Of a stretch of DNA of 64,000 bases, positions 39,346 through 53,700 are shown piece after piece. Numbering within the stretch: the stretch's first letter is position 1; each line of letters starts with the position of its first letter. The translations under genes were made by a program, and so were the position numbers. The DNA comes from Hippophae tibetana (taxonomy: Eukaryota > Streptophyta > Magnoliopsida > Rosales > Elaeagnaceae), in assembly GCA_037013495.1 (NCBI GenBank), contig JAZDXN010000013.1, positions 1,674,001 through 1,738,000 on the forward strand. The letters are read 5' to 3'. The notes below the pieces were generated by a model that was not told the origin of the DNA, ran no database searches, and worked only from the letters and a program-made list of their open reading frames with translations.

Positions 39346-42300
39346 TCCTAATTACAGTTGGTTCCAAAATAACGAAGAGGTCTCATTTCATATGCTACTT
39401 TTTTGATGAGAGCTAATTAATCTATGCATAATTTAACGATGCAAGGTGCCAGACACACGCTCCTGCGTATCTTCCTTCAATGGCAAGGTACCTGATCGGT
39501 TAACCACGAAACATTAAATACTTACATCCACATTGCTTCTATGTATAATATTTTGTCACTTATGTTTTATCTTACACTTTCTAGCGAACAAGATATATTT
39601 GCTCATCATTGTGGCAAAACAATCTAAACAAAATAATTTTGCTGTTAGACATATTGATGGAGCATTCTATAACTTGGAACCTGTAGCTTTGATACCTCAA
39701 TGTACTTCAATTATGGTCAAACTCATGATTGCATGTCAAAGCGGAGAGGCACTTCGTTGTAGATTCCTAGGTTCAGAAACACCTTATCCTTTTGCATACA
39801 ACCGTGTTCAATTTCATCGGAATAGATTCATCTTCTTCTAGACCTTGAAACTCAACAAGCCATATAGGAGATGAAAAGGTTGGAATGCATTAAGCAAATT
39901 TTTTTGGTAACTTGAGCATTTTATATTTGGATTTTTAGATTATTTCTCTATGTGAAGTTTGAAGTAATCTTTACAAACGGTACTTTCTTTGTATCATTAG
40001 TAAAAGAAATATCTTCGAAACAAGCTTCTAGAAATTAGTTACTTGTTATTGAAGGGGTTTTCCTAATTACAGTTGGTTCCAAAATAACGAAGAGGTCTCA
40101 TTTCATATGCTACTTTTTTGATGAGAGCTAATTAATCTATGCATAATTTAACGATGCAAGGTGTCAGACACACGCTCCTGCGTATCTTCCTTCAATGGCA
40201 AGGTACCTGATCGGTTAACCACGAAACATTAAATACTTACATCCACATTGCTTCTATGTATAATATTTTGTCACTTATGTTTTATCTTACACTTTCTAGC
40301 GAACAAGATATATTTGCTCATCATTGTGGCAAAACAATCTAAACAAAATAATTTTGCAGTTAGACATATTGATGGAGCATTCTATAACTTGGAACCTGTA
40401 GCTTTGATACCTCAATGTACTTCAATTTTGGTCAAACTCATGATTGCATGTCAAAGCGGAGAGGCACTTCGTTGTAGATTCCTAGGTTCAGAAACACCTT
40501 ATCCTTTTGCATACAACCGTGTTCAATTTCATCAAGAATAGATTCATCTTCTTCTAGTCCTTGAAACTCAACAAGCCATATAGGAGATGAAAAGGTTGGA
40601 ATGCATTAAGCAAATTTTTTTGGTAACTTGAGCATTTTATATTTGGATTTTTAGATTATTTCTCTATATGAAGTTTGAAGTAATCTTTACAAACGGTACT
40701 TTCTTTGTATCATTAGTAAAAGAAATATCTTCGAAACAAGCTTCTAGAAATAAGTTACTTGTTATTGAAGGGGTTTTCCTAATTACAGTTCGTTCCAAAA
40801 TAACGAAGATGTCTCATTTCATATGCTACTTTTTTTATGAGAGCTAATTAATCTATGCATAATTTAACGATGCAAAGTGTCAGACACACGCTCCTGCGTA
40901 TCTTCCTTCAATGGCAAGGTACGTGATCGGTTAACCACGAAACATTAAATACTTACATCCACATTGCTTCTATGTGTAATATTTTGTCACTTATGTTTTA
41001 TCTTACCCTTTCTAGCGAACAAGATATATTTGCTCGTCATTGTGGCAAACCTATCTAAACAAAATCATTTTGCAGTTAGACATATTGATGGAACGATTTA
41101 TAACTTGGAACCTGTAGTTTTGATACCTCAATGTACTTCAATTATGGTCAAACTCATGATTGCATGTCAAAGCGGAGAGGGACTTCGTTCTAGATTCCTA
41201 GGTTTAGAAACACCTTATCCTTTTGCATACAACCGTGTTCAATTTCATCAAGAATAGATTCATTTTCTTCTAGTCCTTGAAACTCAACAGGCCATAAAGG
41301 AGATGAAAAGGTTTGAATGCATTAAGCAAATTTTTTTGGTAACTTCAGCATTTTATATTTGGGTTTTTAGTCAATTTGTCTATGTGAAGTTTGAAGTAAT
41401 CTTTACAAACGGTACTTTCTTTGTATCATTAGTAAAAGAAATATCTTCGAAACAAGCTTCCAGAAATTAGTTACTTGTTATTGAAGGGGTTTTCCTAGTT
41501 ACAGTTGGTTCCAAAATAACGAAGAGGTCTCATTTCATATGCTACTTTTTTTATGAGAGCTAATTAATCTATGCATAATTTAACGATGCAAAGTGTCAGA
41601 CACACGCTCCTGTGTATCTTCCTTCAATGGCAAGGTACGTGATCGGTTAAGCAAGAAACATTAAATACTTACATCCACATTGCTTCTATGTATAATATTT
41701 TGTCACTTATGTTTTATCTTACCCTTTCTTGCGAACAAGATATATTTGCTCATCATTGTGGCAAACCTATATAAACAAAATCATTTTGCAGGTAGACATA
41801 TTGATGGAGCATTCTATAACTTGGAACCTGTAGCTTTGATACCTCAATGTACTTCAATTATGGTCAAACTCATGATTGCATGTCAAAGCGGAGAGGCACT
41901 TCGTTGTAGATTCCTAGGTTCAGAAACACCTTATCCTTTTGCACACAACTGTATTCAATTTCATTAAAAATATATTCATCATCTTCTAGTCCTTGAAACT
42001 CAACAGGCCATAAAGGAGATGAAAAGATTTGAATGTATTAAGCAAATTTTTTTGGTAACTTGAGCATTTTATATTTGGGTTTTTAGTCAATTTCTCTATG
42101 TGAAGTTTGAAGTAATCTTTACAAATGGTACTTTCTTTGTATCATTAGTAAAAGAAATATCTTCGAAACAAGCTTCTAGAAATTAGTTACTTGTTATTGA
42201 AGGAGTTTTCCTAGTTACAGTTGGTTCCAAAATAACGAAGAGGTCTCATTTCATATGCTACTTTTTTATGAGAGCTAATTAATCTATGCATAATTTAACG

Positions 42301-43638
42301 ATGCAAGGTGTCAGACACACGCTCCTGCGTATCTTCCTTCAATGGGAAGGTACCTGTTCGGTTAACCACGAAACATTAAATACTTACATCCACATTGCTT
42401 CTATGTATAATATTTTGTCACTTATGTTTTATCTTACACTTTCTAGCGAACAAGATATATTTGCTCATCATTGTGGCAAAACAATCTAAACAAAATAATT
42501 TTGCAGTTAGACATATTGATGGAGCATTCTATAACTTGGAACCTGTAGCTTTGATACCCCAATGTACTTCAATTATGGTCAAACTCATGATTGCATGTCA
42601 AAGCGGAGAGTCACTTCGTTGTAGATTCCTAGGTTCAGAAACACCTTATCCTTATGCACACAACTGTATTCAATTTCATTAAAAATATATTCATCATCTT
42701 CTAGTCCTTGAAACTCATAGGCCATAAAGGAGATGAAAAGATTTGAATGTATTAAGCAAATTTTTTTGGTAACTTGAGCATTTTATATTTGGGTTTTTAG
42801 TCAATTTCTCTATGTGAAGTTTGAAGTAATCTTTACAAATGGTACTTTCTTTGTATCATTAGTAAAAGAAATATCTTCGAAACAAGCTTCTAGAAATTAG
42901 TTACTTGTTATTGAAGGGGTTTTCCTAGTTACAGTTGGTTCCAAAATAACGAAGAGGTCTCATTTCATATGCTACTTTTTTTATGAGAGCTAATTAATCT
43001 ATGTATAATTTAATGATGCAAAGTGTCAGACACACGCTCCTGCGTATCTTCCTTCAATGGCAAGGTACGTGATCGGTTAACCACGAAACATTAAATACTT
43101 ACATCCACATTGCTTCTATGTATAATATTTTGTCACTTATGTTTTATCTTACCCTTTCTAGCGAACAAGATATATTTGCTCATCATTGTGGCAAACCTAT
43201 ATAAACAAAATCATTTTGCAGGTAGACATATTGATGGAGAATTCTATAACTTGGAACCTGTAGTTTTGATACCTCAATGTACTTCAATTATGGTAAAACT
43301 CATGATTGCATGTCAAAGCGGAGAGGCACTTCGTTGTAGTTTCCTAGGTTCAGAAACACCTTATCCTTTTGCCCAAAACTGTATTCAATTTCATTAAAAA
43401 TATATTCAACATCTTCTAGTCCTTGAAACTCAACAGGCCATAAAGGAGATGAAAAGATTTGAATGTATTAAGCAAATTTTTTTGGTAACTTGAGCATTTT
43501 ATATTTGGGTTTTTAGTCAATTTCTCTATGTGAAGTTTGAAGTAATCTTTACAAATGGTACTTTCTTTGTATCATTAGTAAAAGAAATATCTTCGAAACA
43601 AGGTTCTAGAAATTAGTTACTTGTTATTGAAGGGGTTT
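39346..43638 (+). repeat. M56 to M61, older 15-monomer-spaced relation to M71 to M75
   Basis: Starts are 39346, 40061, 40777, 41493, 42209 and 42923. M56 has the 1-bp shorter end atttcatcggaatag, shared with M62 and M71. M57 has caattttggtc, shared with M63 and M66. M58 is B-prime with gttctagattcc, shared with M73 and M80, and the private tgtgtaatat. M59 is type B with private tttcttgcg. M60 has gggaaggtacctgttcgg and the 2-bp deletion actcataggcc. M61 has ggagaattctat and gcccaaaac. The order M56-M57-M58-M59-M60 resembles M71-M72-M73-M74-M75 at a spacing of about 10,736 bp, but with more differences than the other blocks. Confidence 0.75.
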
Positions 43639-44353
43639 TCCTAGTTACAGTTGGTTCCAAAATAACGAAGAGGTCTCATTTCATATGCTACTTTTTTTAT
43701 GAGAGCTAATTAATCTATGTATAATTTAATGATGCAAAGTGTGAGACACACGCTCCTGCGTATCTTCCTTCAATGGCAAGGTACGTGATCGGTTAACCAA
43801 GAAACATTAAATAATTACATCCACATTGCTTCTATGTATAATATTTTGTCACTTATGTTTTATCTTACACTTTCTAGCGAACAAGATATATTTGCTCATC
43901 ATTGTGGCAAAACAATCTAAACAAAATAATTTTGCAGTTAGACATATTGATGGAGCATTCTATAACTTGGAACCTGTAGCTTTGATACCTCAATGTGCTT
44001 CAATTATGGTCAAACTCATGATTGCATGTCAAAGCGGAGAGGCACTTCGTTGTAGATTCCTAGGTTCAGAAACACCTTATCCTTTTGCATACAACCGTGT
44101 TCAATTTCATCGGAATAGATTCATCTTCTTCTAGTCCTTGAAACTCAACAAGCCATATAGGAGATGAAAAGGTTGGAATGCATTAAGCAAATTTTTTTGG
44201 TAACTTGAGCATTTTATATTTGGATTTTTAGATTATTTCTCTATGTGAAGTTTGAAGTAATCTTTACAAACGGTACTTTCTTTGTATCATTAGTAAAAGA
44301 AATATCTTCGAAACAAGCTTCCAGAAATTAGTTACTTGTTATTGAAGGGGTTT
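43639..44353 (+). repeat. M62, 715-bp monomer with the atttcatcgg end
   Basis: M62 shares its left side (tgtataatttaatg, gtgagacacac, aattacatcc) and the 1-bp shorter right end (tttcatcggaatag) with M71 at 50082-50796. Only the right end is shared with M56, whose left side is of the gccagacac form. The private change is caatgtgcttc. The 102-codon frame at 43826-44134 ends in RNRFIFF because of the 1-bp deletion. Confidence 0.8.
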
Positions 44354-47300
44354 TCCTAGTTACAGTTGGTTCCAAAATAACGAAGAGGTCTCATTTCATA
44401 TGCTACTTTTTTTATGAGAGCTAATTAATCTATGCATAATTTAACGATGCAAGGTGTCAGACACACGCTCCTGCGTATCTTCCTTCAATGGCAAGGTACC
44501 TGATCGGTTAACCACGAAACATTAAATACTTACATCCACATTGCTTCTATGTATAATATTTTGTCACTTATGTTTTATCTTACACTTTCTAGCGAACAAG
44601 ATATATTTGCTCATCATTGTGGCAAAACAATCTAAACAAAATAATTTTGCAGTTAGACATATTGATGGAGCATTCTATAACTTGGAACCTGTAGCTTTGA
44701 TACCTCAATGTACTTCAATTTTGGTCAAACTCATGATTGCATGTCAAAGCGGAGAGGCACTTCGTTGTAGATTCCTAGGTTCAGAAACACCTTATCCTTT
44801 TGCATACAACCGTGTTCAATTTCATCAAGAATAGATTCATCTTCTTCTAGTCCTTGAAACTCAACAAGCCATATAGGAGATGAAAAGGTTGGAATGCATT
44901 AAGCAAATTTTTTTGGTAACTTGAGCATTTTATATTTGGATTTTTAGATTATTTCTCTATGTGAAGTTTGAAGTAATCTTTACAAACGGTACTTTCTTTG
45001 TATCATTAGTAAAAGAAATATCTTCGAAACAAGCTTCTAGAAATAAGTTACTTGTTATTGAAGGGGTTTTCCTAATTACAGTTCGTTCCAAAATAACGAA
45101 GATGTCTCATTTCATATGCTACTTTTTTTATGAGAGCTAATTAATCTATGCATAATTTAACGATGCAAAGTGTCAGACACACGCTCCTGCGTATCTTCCT
45201 TCAATGGCAAGGTACGTGATCGGTTAAGCAAGAAACATTAAATACTTACATCCACATTGCTTCTATGTATAATATTTTGTCACTTATGTTTTATCTTACC
45301 CTTTCTAGCGAACAAGATATATTTGCTCATCATTGTGGCAAACCTATATAAACAAAATCATTTTGCAGGTAGACATATTGATGGAGCATTCTATAACTTG
45401 GAACCTGTAGCTTTGATACCTCAATGTACTTCAATTATGGTCAAACTCATGATTGCATGTCAAAGCGGAGAGGCACTTCGTTGTAGATTCCTAGGTTCAG
45501 AAACACCTTATCCTTTTGCACACAACTGTATTCAATTTCATTAAAAATATATTCATCATCTTCTAGTCCTTGAAACTCAACAGGCCATAAAGGAGATGAA
45601 AAGATTTGAATGTATTAAGCAAATTTTTTTGGTAACTTGAGCATTTTATATTTGGGTTTTTAGTCAATTTCTCTATGTGAAGTTTGAAGTAATCTTTACA
45701 AATGGTACTTTCTTTGTATCATTAGTAAAAGAAATATCTTCGAAACAAGCTTCTAGAAATTAGTTACTTGTTATTGAAGGAGTTTTCCTAGTTACAGTTG
45801 GTTCCAAAATAACGAAGAGGTCTCATTTCATATGCTACTTTTTTGATGAGAGCTAATTAATCTATGCATAATTTAACGATGCAAGGTGTCAGACACACGC
45901 TCCTGCGTATCTTCCTTCAATGGGAAGGTACCTGATCGGTTAACCACGAAACATTAAATACTTACATCCACATTGCTTCTATGTATAATATTTTGTCACT
46001 TATGTTTTATCTTACACTTTCTAGCGAACAAGATATATTTGCTCATCATTGTGGCAAAACAATCTAAACAAAATAATTTTGTAGTTAGACATATTGATGG
46101 AGCATTCTATAACTTGGAACCTGTAGCTTTGATACCCCAATGTACTTCAATTATGGTCAAACTCATGATTGCATGTCAAAGCGGAGAGGCACTTCGTTGT
46201 AGATTCCTAGGTTCAGAAACACCTTATCCTTATGCACACAATTTTATTCAATTTCATTAAAAATATATTCATCTTCTTCTAGTCCTTGAAACTCAACAGG
46301 CCATAAAGGAGATGAAAAGATTTGAATGTATTAAGCAAATTTTTTTGGTAACTTGAGCATTTTATATTTGGGTTTTTAGTCAATTTCTCTATGTGAAGTT
46401 TGAAGTAATCTTTACAAACGGTACTTTCTTTGTATCATTAGTAAAAGAAATATCTTCGAAACAAGCTTCCAGAAATTAGTTACTTGTTATTGAAGGGGTT
46501 TTCCTAGTTACAGTTGGTTCCAAAATAACGAAGAGGTCTCATTTCATATGCTACTTTTTTTATGAGAGCTAATTAATCTATGCATAATTTAACGATGCAA
46601 GGTGTCAGACACACGCTCCTGCGTATCTTCCTTCAATGGCAAGGTACCTGATCGGTTAACCACGAAACATTAAATACTTACATCCACATTGCTTCTATGT
46701 ATAATATTTTGTCACTTATGTTTTATCTTACACTTTCTAGCGAACAAGATATATTTGCTCATCATTGTGGCAAAACAATCTAAACAAAATAATTTTGCAG
46801 TTAGACATATTGATGGAGCATTCTATAACTTGGAACCTGTAGCTTTGATACCTCAATGTACTTCAATTTTGGTCAAACTCATGATTGCATGTCAAAGCGG
46901 AGAGGCACTTCGTTGTAGATTCCTAGGTTCAGAAACACCTTATCCTTTTGCATACAACCGTGTTCAATTTCATCAAGAATAGATTCATCTTCTTCTAGTC
47001 CTTGAAACTCAACAAGCCATATAGGAGATGAAAAGGTTGGAATGCATTAAGCAAATTTTTTTGGTAACTTGAGCATTTTATATTTGGATTTTTAGATTAT
47101 TTCTCTATGTGAAGTTTGAAGTAATCTTTACAAACGGTACTTTCTTTGTATCATTAGTAAAAGAAATATCTTCGAAACAAGCTTCTAGAAATAAGTTACT
47201 TGTTATTGAAGGGGTTTTCCTAATTACAGTTCGTTCCAAAATAACGAAGATGTCTCATTTCATATGCTACTTTTTTTATGAGTGCTAATTAATCTATGCA

Positions 47301-48649
47301 TAATTTAACGATGCAAAGTGTCAGACACACGCTCCTGCGTATCTTCCTTCAATGGCAAGGTACGTGATCGGTTAAGCAAGAAACATTAAATACTTACATC
47401 CACATTGCTTCTATGTATAATATTTTGTCACTTATGTTTTATCTTACCCTTTCTAGCGAACAAGATATATTTGCTCATCATTGTGGCAAACCTATATAAA
47501 CAAAATCATTTTGCAGGTAGACATATTGATGGAGCATTCTATAACTTGGAACCTGTAGCTTTGATACCTCAATGTACTTCAATTATGGTCAAACTCATGA
47601 TTGCATGTCAAAGCGGAGAGGCACTTCGTTGTAGATTCCTAGGTTCAGAAACACCTTATCCTTTTGCACACAACTGTATTCAATTTCATTAAAAATATAT
47701 TCATCATCTTCTAGTCCTTGAAACTCAACAGGCCATAAAGGAGATGAAAAGATTTGAATGTATTAAGCAAATTTTTTTGGTAACTTGAGCATTTTATATT
47801 TGGGTTTTTAGTCAATTTCTCTATGTGAAGTTTGAAGTAATCTTTACAAATGGTACTTTCTTTGTATCATTAGTAAAAGAAATATCTTCGAAACAAGCTT
47901 CTAGAAATTAGTTACTTGTTATTGAAGGAGTTTTCCTAGTTACAGTTGGTTCCAAAATAACGAAGAGGTCTCATTTCATATGCTACTTTTTTGATGAGAG
48001 CTAATTAATCTATGCATAATTTAACGATGCAAGGTGTCAGACACACGCTCCTGCGTATCTTCCTTCAATGGGAAGGTACCTGATCGGTTAACCACGAAAC
48101 ATTAAATACTTACATCCACATTGCTTCTATGTATAATATTTTGTCACTTATGTTTTATCTTACACTTTCTAGCGAACAAGATATATTTGCTCATCATTGT
48201 GGCAAAACAATCTAAACAAAATAATTTTGTAGTTAGACATATTGATGGAGCATTCTATAACTTGGAACCTGTAGCTTTGATACCCCAATGTACTTCAATT
48301 ATGGTCAAACTCATGATTGCATGTCAAAGCGGAGAGGCACTTCGTTGTAGATTCCTAGGTTCAGAAACACCTTATCCTTATGCACACAATTTTATTCAAT
48401 TTCATTAAAAATATATTCATCATCTTCTAGTCCTTGAAACTCAACAGGCCATAAAGGAGATGAAAAGATTTGAATGTATTAAGCAAATTTTTTTGGTAAC
48501 TTGAGCATTTTATATTTGGGTTTTTAGTCAATTTCTCTATGTGAAGTTTGAAGTAATCTTTACAAACGGTACTTTCTTTGTATCATTAGTAAAAGAAATA
48601 TCTTCGAAACAAGCTTCCAGAAATTAGTTACTTGTTATTGAAGGGGTTT
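44354..48649 (+). repeat. 3-monomer tandem duplication (M63 to M68)
   Basis: M63, M64, M65 (44354, 45070, 45786) recur as M66, M67, M68 (46502, 47218, 47934) at a spacing of 2,148 bp. Marks are caattttggtc in M63 and M66, acagttcgttcc with agatgtctc in M64 and M67, and ttttgtagttag with cacacaattttattc in M65 and M68. Differences I noticed are tatgagtgc in M67 and catcttctt/catcatctt after M65/M68. M64 and M67 look chimeric themselves: a B-prime-type left end (cagttcgttcc, as in M58) joined to a type B body. Confidence 0.85.
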
Positions 48650-50796
48650 TCCTAGTTACAGTTGGTTCCAAAATAACGAAGAGGTCTCATTTCATATGCT
48701 ACTTTTTTTATGAGAGCTAATTAATCTATGCATAATTTAACGATGCAAAGTGTCAGACACACGCTCCTGTGTATCTTCCTTCAATGGCAAGGTACGTGAT
48801 CGGTTAAGCAAGAAACATTAAATACTTACATCCACATTGCTTCTATGTATAATATTTTGTCACTTATGTTTTATCTTACCCTTTCTAGCGAACAAGATAT
48901 ATTTGCTCATCATTGTGGCAAACCTATATAAACAAAATCATTTTGCAGGTAGACATATTGATGGAGAATTCTATAACTTGGAACCTGTAGTTTTGATACC
49001 TCAATGTACTTCAATTATGGTAAAACTCATGATTGCATGTCAAAGCGGAGAGGCACTTCGTTGTAGTTTCCTAGGTTCAGAAACACCTTATCCTTTTGCA
49101 CAAAACTGTATTCAATTTCATTAAAAATATATTCATCATCTTCTAGTCCTTGAAACTCAACAGGCCATAAAGGAGATGAAAAGATTTGAATGTATTAAGC
49201 AAATTTTTTTGGTAACTTGAGCATTTTATATTTGGGTTTTTAGTCAATTTCTCTATGTGAAGTTTGAAGTAATCTTTACAAATGGTACTTTCTTTGTATC
49301 ATTAGTAAAAGAAATATCTTCGAAACAAGCTTCTAGAAATTAGTTACTTGTTATTGAAGGAGTTTTCCTAGTTACAGTTGGTTCCAAAATAACGAAGAGG
49401 TCTCATTTCATATGCTACTTTTTTGATGAGAGCTAATTAATCTATGCATAATTTAACGATGCAAGGTGTCAGACACACGCTCCTGCGTATCTTCCTTCAA
49501 TGGGAAGGTACCTGATCGGTTAACCACGAAACATTAAATACTTACATCCACATTGCTTCTATGTATAATATTTTGTCACTTATGTTTTATCTTACACTTT
49601 CTAGCGAACAAGATATATTTGCTCATCATTGTGGCAAAACAATCTAAACAAAATAATTTTGCAGTTAGACATATTGATGGAGCATTCTATAACTTGGAAC
49701 CTGTAGCTTTGATACCCCAATGTACTTCAATTATGGTCAAACTCATGATTGCATGTCAAAGCGGAGAGGCACTTCGTTGTAGATTCCTAGGTTCAGAAAC
49801 ACCTTATCCTTATGCACACAATTTTATTCAATTTCATTAAAAATATATTCATCATCTTCTAGTCCTTGAAACTCAACAGGCCATAAAGGAGATGAAAAGA
49901 TTTGAATGTATTAAGCAAATTTTTTTGGTAACTTGAGCATTTTATATTTGGGTTTTTAGTCAATTTCTCTATGTGAAGTTTGAAGTAATCTTTACAAACG
50001 GTACTTTCTTTGTATCATTAGTAAAAGAAATATCTTCGAAACAAGCTTCCAGAAATTAGTTACTTGTTATTGAAGGGGTTTTCCTAGTTACAGTTGGTTC
50101 CAAAATAACGAAGAGGTCTCATTTCATATGCTACTTTTTTTATGAGAGCTAATTAATCTATGTATAATTTAATGATGCAAAGTGTGAGACACACGCTCCT
50201 GCGTATCTTCCTTCAATGGCAAGGTACGTGATCGGTTAACCAAGAAACATTAAATAATTACATCCACATTGCTTCTATGTATAATATTTTGTCACTTATG
50301 TTTTATCTTACACTTTCTAGCGAACAAGATATATTTGCTCATCATTGTAGCAAAACAATCTAAACAAAATAATTTTGCAGTTAGACATATTGATGGAGCA
50401 TTCTATAACTTGGAACCTGTAGCTTTGATACCTCAATGTACTTCAATTATGGTCAAACTCATGATTGCATGTCAAAGCGGAGAGGCACTTCGTTGTAGAT
50501 TCCTAGGTTCAGAAACACCTTATCCTTTTGCATACAACCGTGTTCAATTTCATCGGAATAGATTCATCTTCTTCTAGTCCTTGAAACTCAACAAGCCATA
50601 TAGGAGATGAAAAGGTTGGAATGCATTAAGCAAATTTTTTTGGTAACTTGAGCATTTTATATTTGGATTTTTAGATTATTTCTCTATGTGAAGTTTGAAG
50701 TAATCTTTACAAACGGTACTTTCTTTGTATCATTAGTAAAAGAAATATCTTCGAAACAAGCTTCTAGAAATTAGTTACTTGTTATTGAAGGGGTTT
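48650..50796 (+). repeat. M69 to M71, with M69 chimeric
   Basis: M69 (48650-49365) has the left end of M59- and M76-type units (cctgtgtatc, ggttaagcaag) but the body of M61-type units (ggagaattctat at about 48964, ggtaaaactc, gtagtttcc). The switch lies between about 48815 and 48966. M70 (49366) is type A with gggaaggtacc and cacacaattttattc. M71 (50082) has the private cattgtagcaaaac and the atttcatcgg end. Confidence 0.75.
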
Positions 50797-53700
50797 TCCT
50801 AATTACAGTTGGTTCCAAAATAACGAAGAGGTCTCATTTCATATGCTACTTTTTTGATGAGAGCTAATTAATCTATGCATAATTTAACGATGCAAGGTGT
50901 CAGACACACGCTCCTGCGTATCTTCCTTCAATGGCAAGGTACCTGATCGGTTAACCACGAAACATTAAATACTTACATCCACATTGCTTCTATGTATAAT
51001 ATTTTGTCACTTATGTTTTATCTTACACTTTCTAGCGAACAAGATATATTTGCTCATCATTGTGGCAAAACAATCTAAACAAAATAATTTTGCAGTTAGA
51101 CATATTGATGGAGCATTCTATAACTTGGAACCTGTAACTTTGATACCTCAATGTACTTCAATTATGGTCAAACTCATGATTGCATGTCAAAGCGGAGAGG
51201 CACTTCGTTGTAGATTCCTATGTTCAGAAACACCTTATCCTTTTGCATACAACCGTGTTCAATTTCATCAAGAATAGATTCATCTTCTTCTAGTCCTTGA
51301 AACTCAACAAGCCATATAGGAGATGAAAAGGTTGGAATGCATTAAGCAAATTTTTTTGGTAACTTGAGCATTTTATATTTGGATTTTTAGATTATTTCTC
51401 TATGTGAAGTTTGAAGTAATCTTTACAAACGGTACTTTCTTTGTATCATTAGTAAAAGAAATATCTTCGAAACAAGCTTCTAGAAATAAGTTACTTGTTA
51501 TTGAAGGGGTTTTCCTAATTACAGTTCGTTCCAAAATAACGAAGATGTCTCATTTCATATGCTACTTTTTTTATGAGAGCTAATTAATCTATGCATAATT
51601 TAACGATGCAAAGTGTCAGACACACGCTCCTGCGTATCTTCCTTCAATGGCAAGGTACGTGATCGGTTAACCACGAAACATTAAATACTTACATCCACAT
51701 TGCTTCTATGTATAATATTTTGTCACTTATGTTTTATCTTACCCTTTCTAGCGAACAAGATATATTTGCTCGTCATTGTGGCAAACCTATCTAAACAAAA
51801 TCATTTTGCAGTTAGACATATTGATGGAACATTTTATAACTTGGAACCTGTAGTTTTGATACCTCAATGTACTTCAATTATGGTCAAACTCATGATTGCA
51901 TGTCAAAGCGGAGAGGGACTTCGTTCTAGATTCCTAGGTTTAGAAACACCTTATCCTTTTGCATACAACCGTGTTCAATTTCATCAATAATAGATTCATT
52001 TTCTTCTAGTCCTTGAAACTCAACAGGCCATAAAGGAGATGAAAAGGTTTGAATGCATTAAGCAAATTTTTTGGTAACTTCAGCATTTTATATTTGGGTT
52101 TTTAGTCAATTTGTCTATGTGAAGTTTGAAGTAATCTTTACAAACGGTACTTTCTTTGTATCATTAGTAAAAGAAATATCTTCGAAACAAGCTTCTAGAA
52201 ATTAGTTACTTGTTATTGAAGGGGTTTTCCTAGTTACAGTTGGTTCCAAAATAACGAAGAGGTCTCATTTCATATGCTACTTTTTTTATGAGAGCTAATT
52301 AATCTATGCATAATTTAACGATGCAAAGTGTCAGACACACGCTCCTGTGTATCTTCCTTCAATGGCAAGGTATGTGATCGGTTAAGCAAGAAACATTAAA
52401 TACTTACATCCACATTGCTTCTATGTATAATATTTTGTCACTTATGTTTTATCTTACCCTTTCTAGCGAACAAGATATATTTGCTCATCATTGTGGCAAA
52501 CCTATATAAACAAAATCATTTTGCAGGTAGACATATTGATGGAGCATTCTATAACTTGGAACCTGTAGCTTTGATACCTCAATGTACTTCAATTATGGTC
52601 AAACTCATGATTGCATGTCAAAGCGGAGAGGCACTTCGTTGTAGATTCCTAGGTTCAGAAACACCTTATCCTTTTGCACACAACTGTATTCAATTTCATT
52701 AAAAATATATTCATCATCTTCTAGTCCTTGAAACTCAACAGGCCATAAAGGAGATGAAAAGATTTGAATGTATTAAGCAAATTTTTTTGGTAACTTGAGC
52801 ATTTTATATTTGGGTTTTTAGTCAATTTCTCTATGTGAAGTTTGAAGTAATCTTTACAAATGGTACTTTCTTTGTATCATTAGTAAAAGAAATATCTTCG
52901 AAACAAGCTTCTAGAAATTAGTTACTTGTTATTGAAGGAGTTTTCCTAGTTACAGTTGGTTCCAAAATAACGAAGAGGTCTCATTTCATATGCTACTTTT
53001 TTGATGAGAGCTAATTAATCTATGCATAATTTAACGATGCAAGGTGTCAGACACACGCTCCTGCGTATCTTCCTTCAATGGCAAGGTACCTGATCGGTTA
53101 ACCACGAAACATTAAATACTTACATCCACATTGCTTCTATGTATAATATTTTGTCACTTATGTTTTATCTTACACTTTCTAGCGAACAAGATATATTTGC
53201 TCATCATTGTGGCAAAACAATCTAAACAAAATAATTTTGCAGTTAGACATATTGATGGAGCATTCTATAACTTGGAACCTGTAGCTTTGATACCCCAATG
53301 TACTTCAATTATGGTCAAACTCATGATTGCATGTCAAAGCGGAGAGGCACTTCGTTGTAGATTCCTAGGTTCAGAAACACCTTATCCTTATGCACACAAT
53401 TTTATTCAATTTCATTAAAAATATATTCATCATCTTCTAGTCCTTGAAACTCAATAGGCCATAAAGGAGATGAAAAGATTTGAATGTATTAAGCAAATTT
53501 TTTTGGTAACTTGAGCATTTTATATTTGGGTTTTTAGTCAATTTCTCTATGTGAAGTTTAAAGTAATCTTTACAAACGGTACTTTCTTTGTATCATTAGT
53601 AAAAGAAATATCTTCGAAACAAGCTTCCAGAAATTAGTTACTTGTTATTGAAGGGGTTTTCCTAGTTACAGTTGGTTCCAAAATAACGAAGAGGTCTCAT

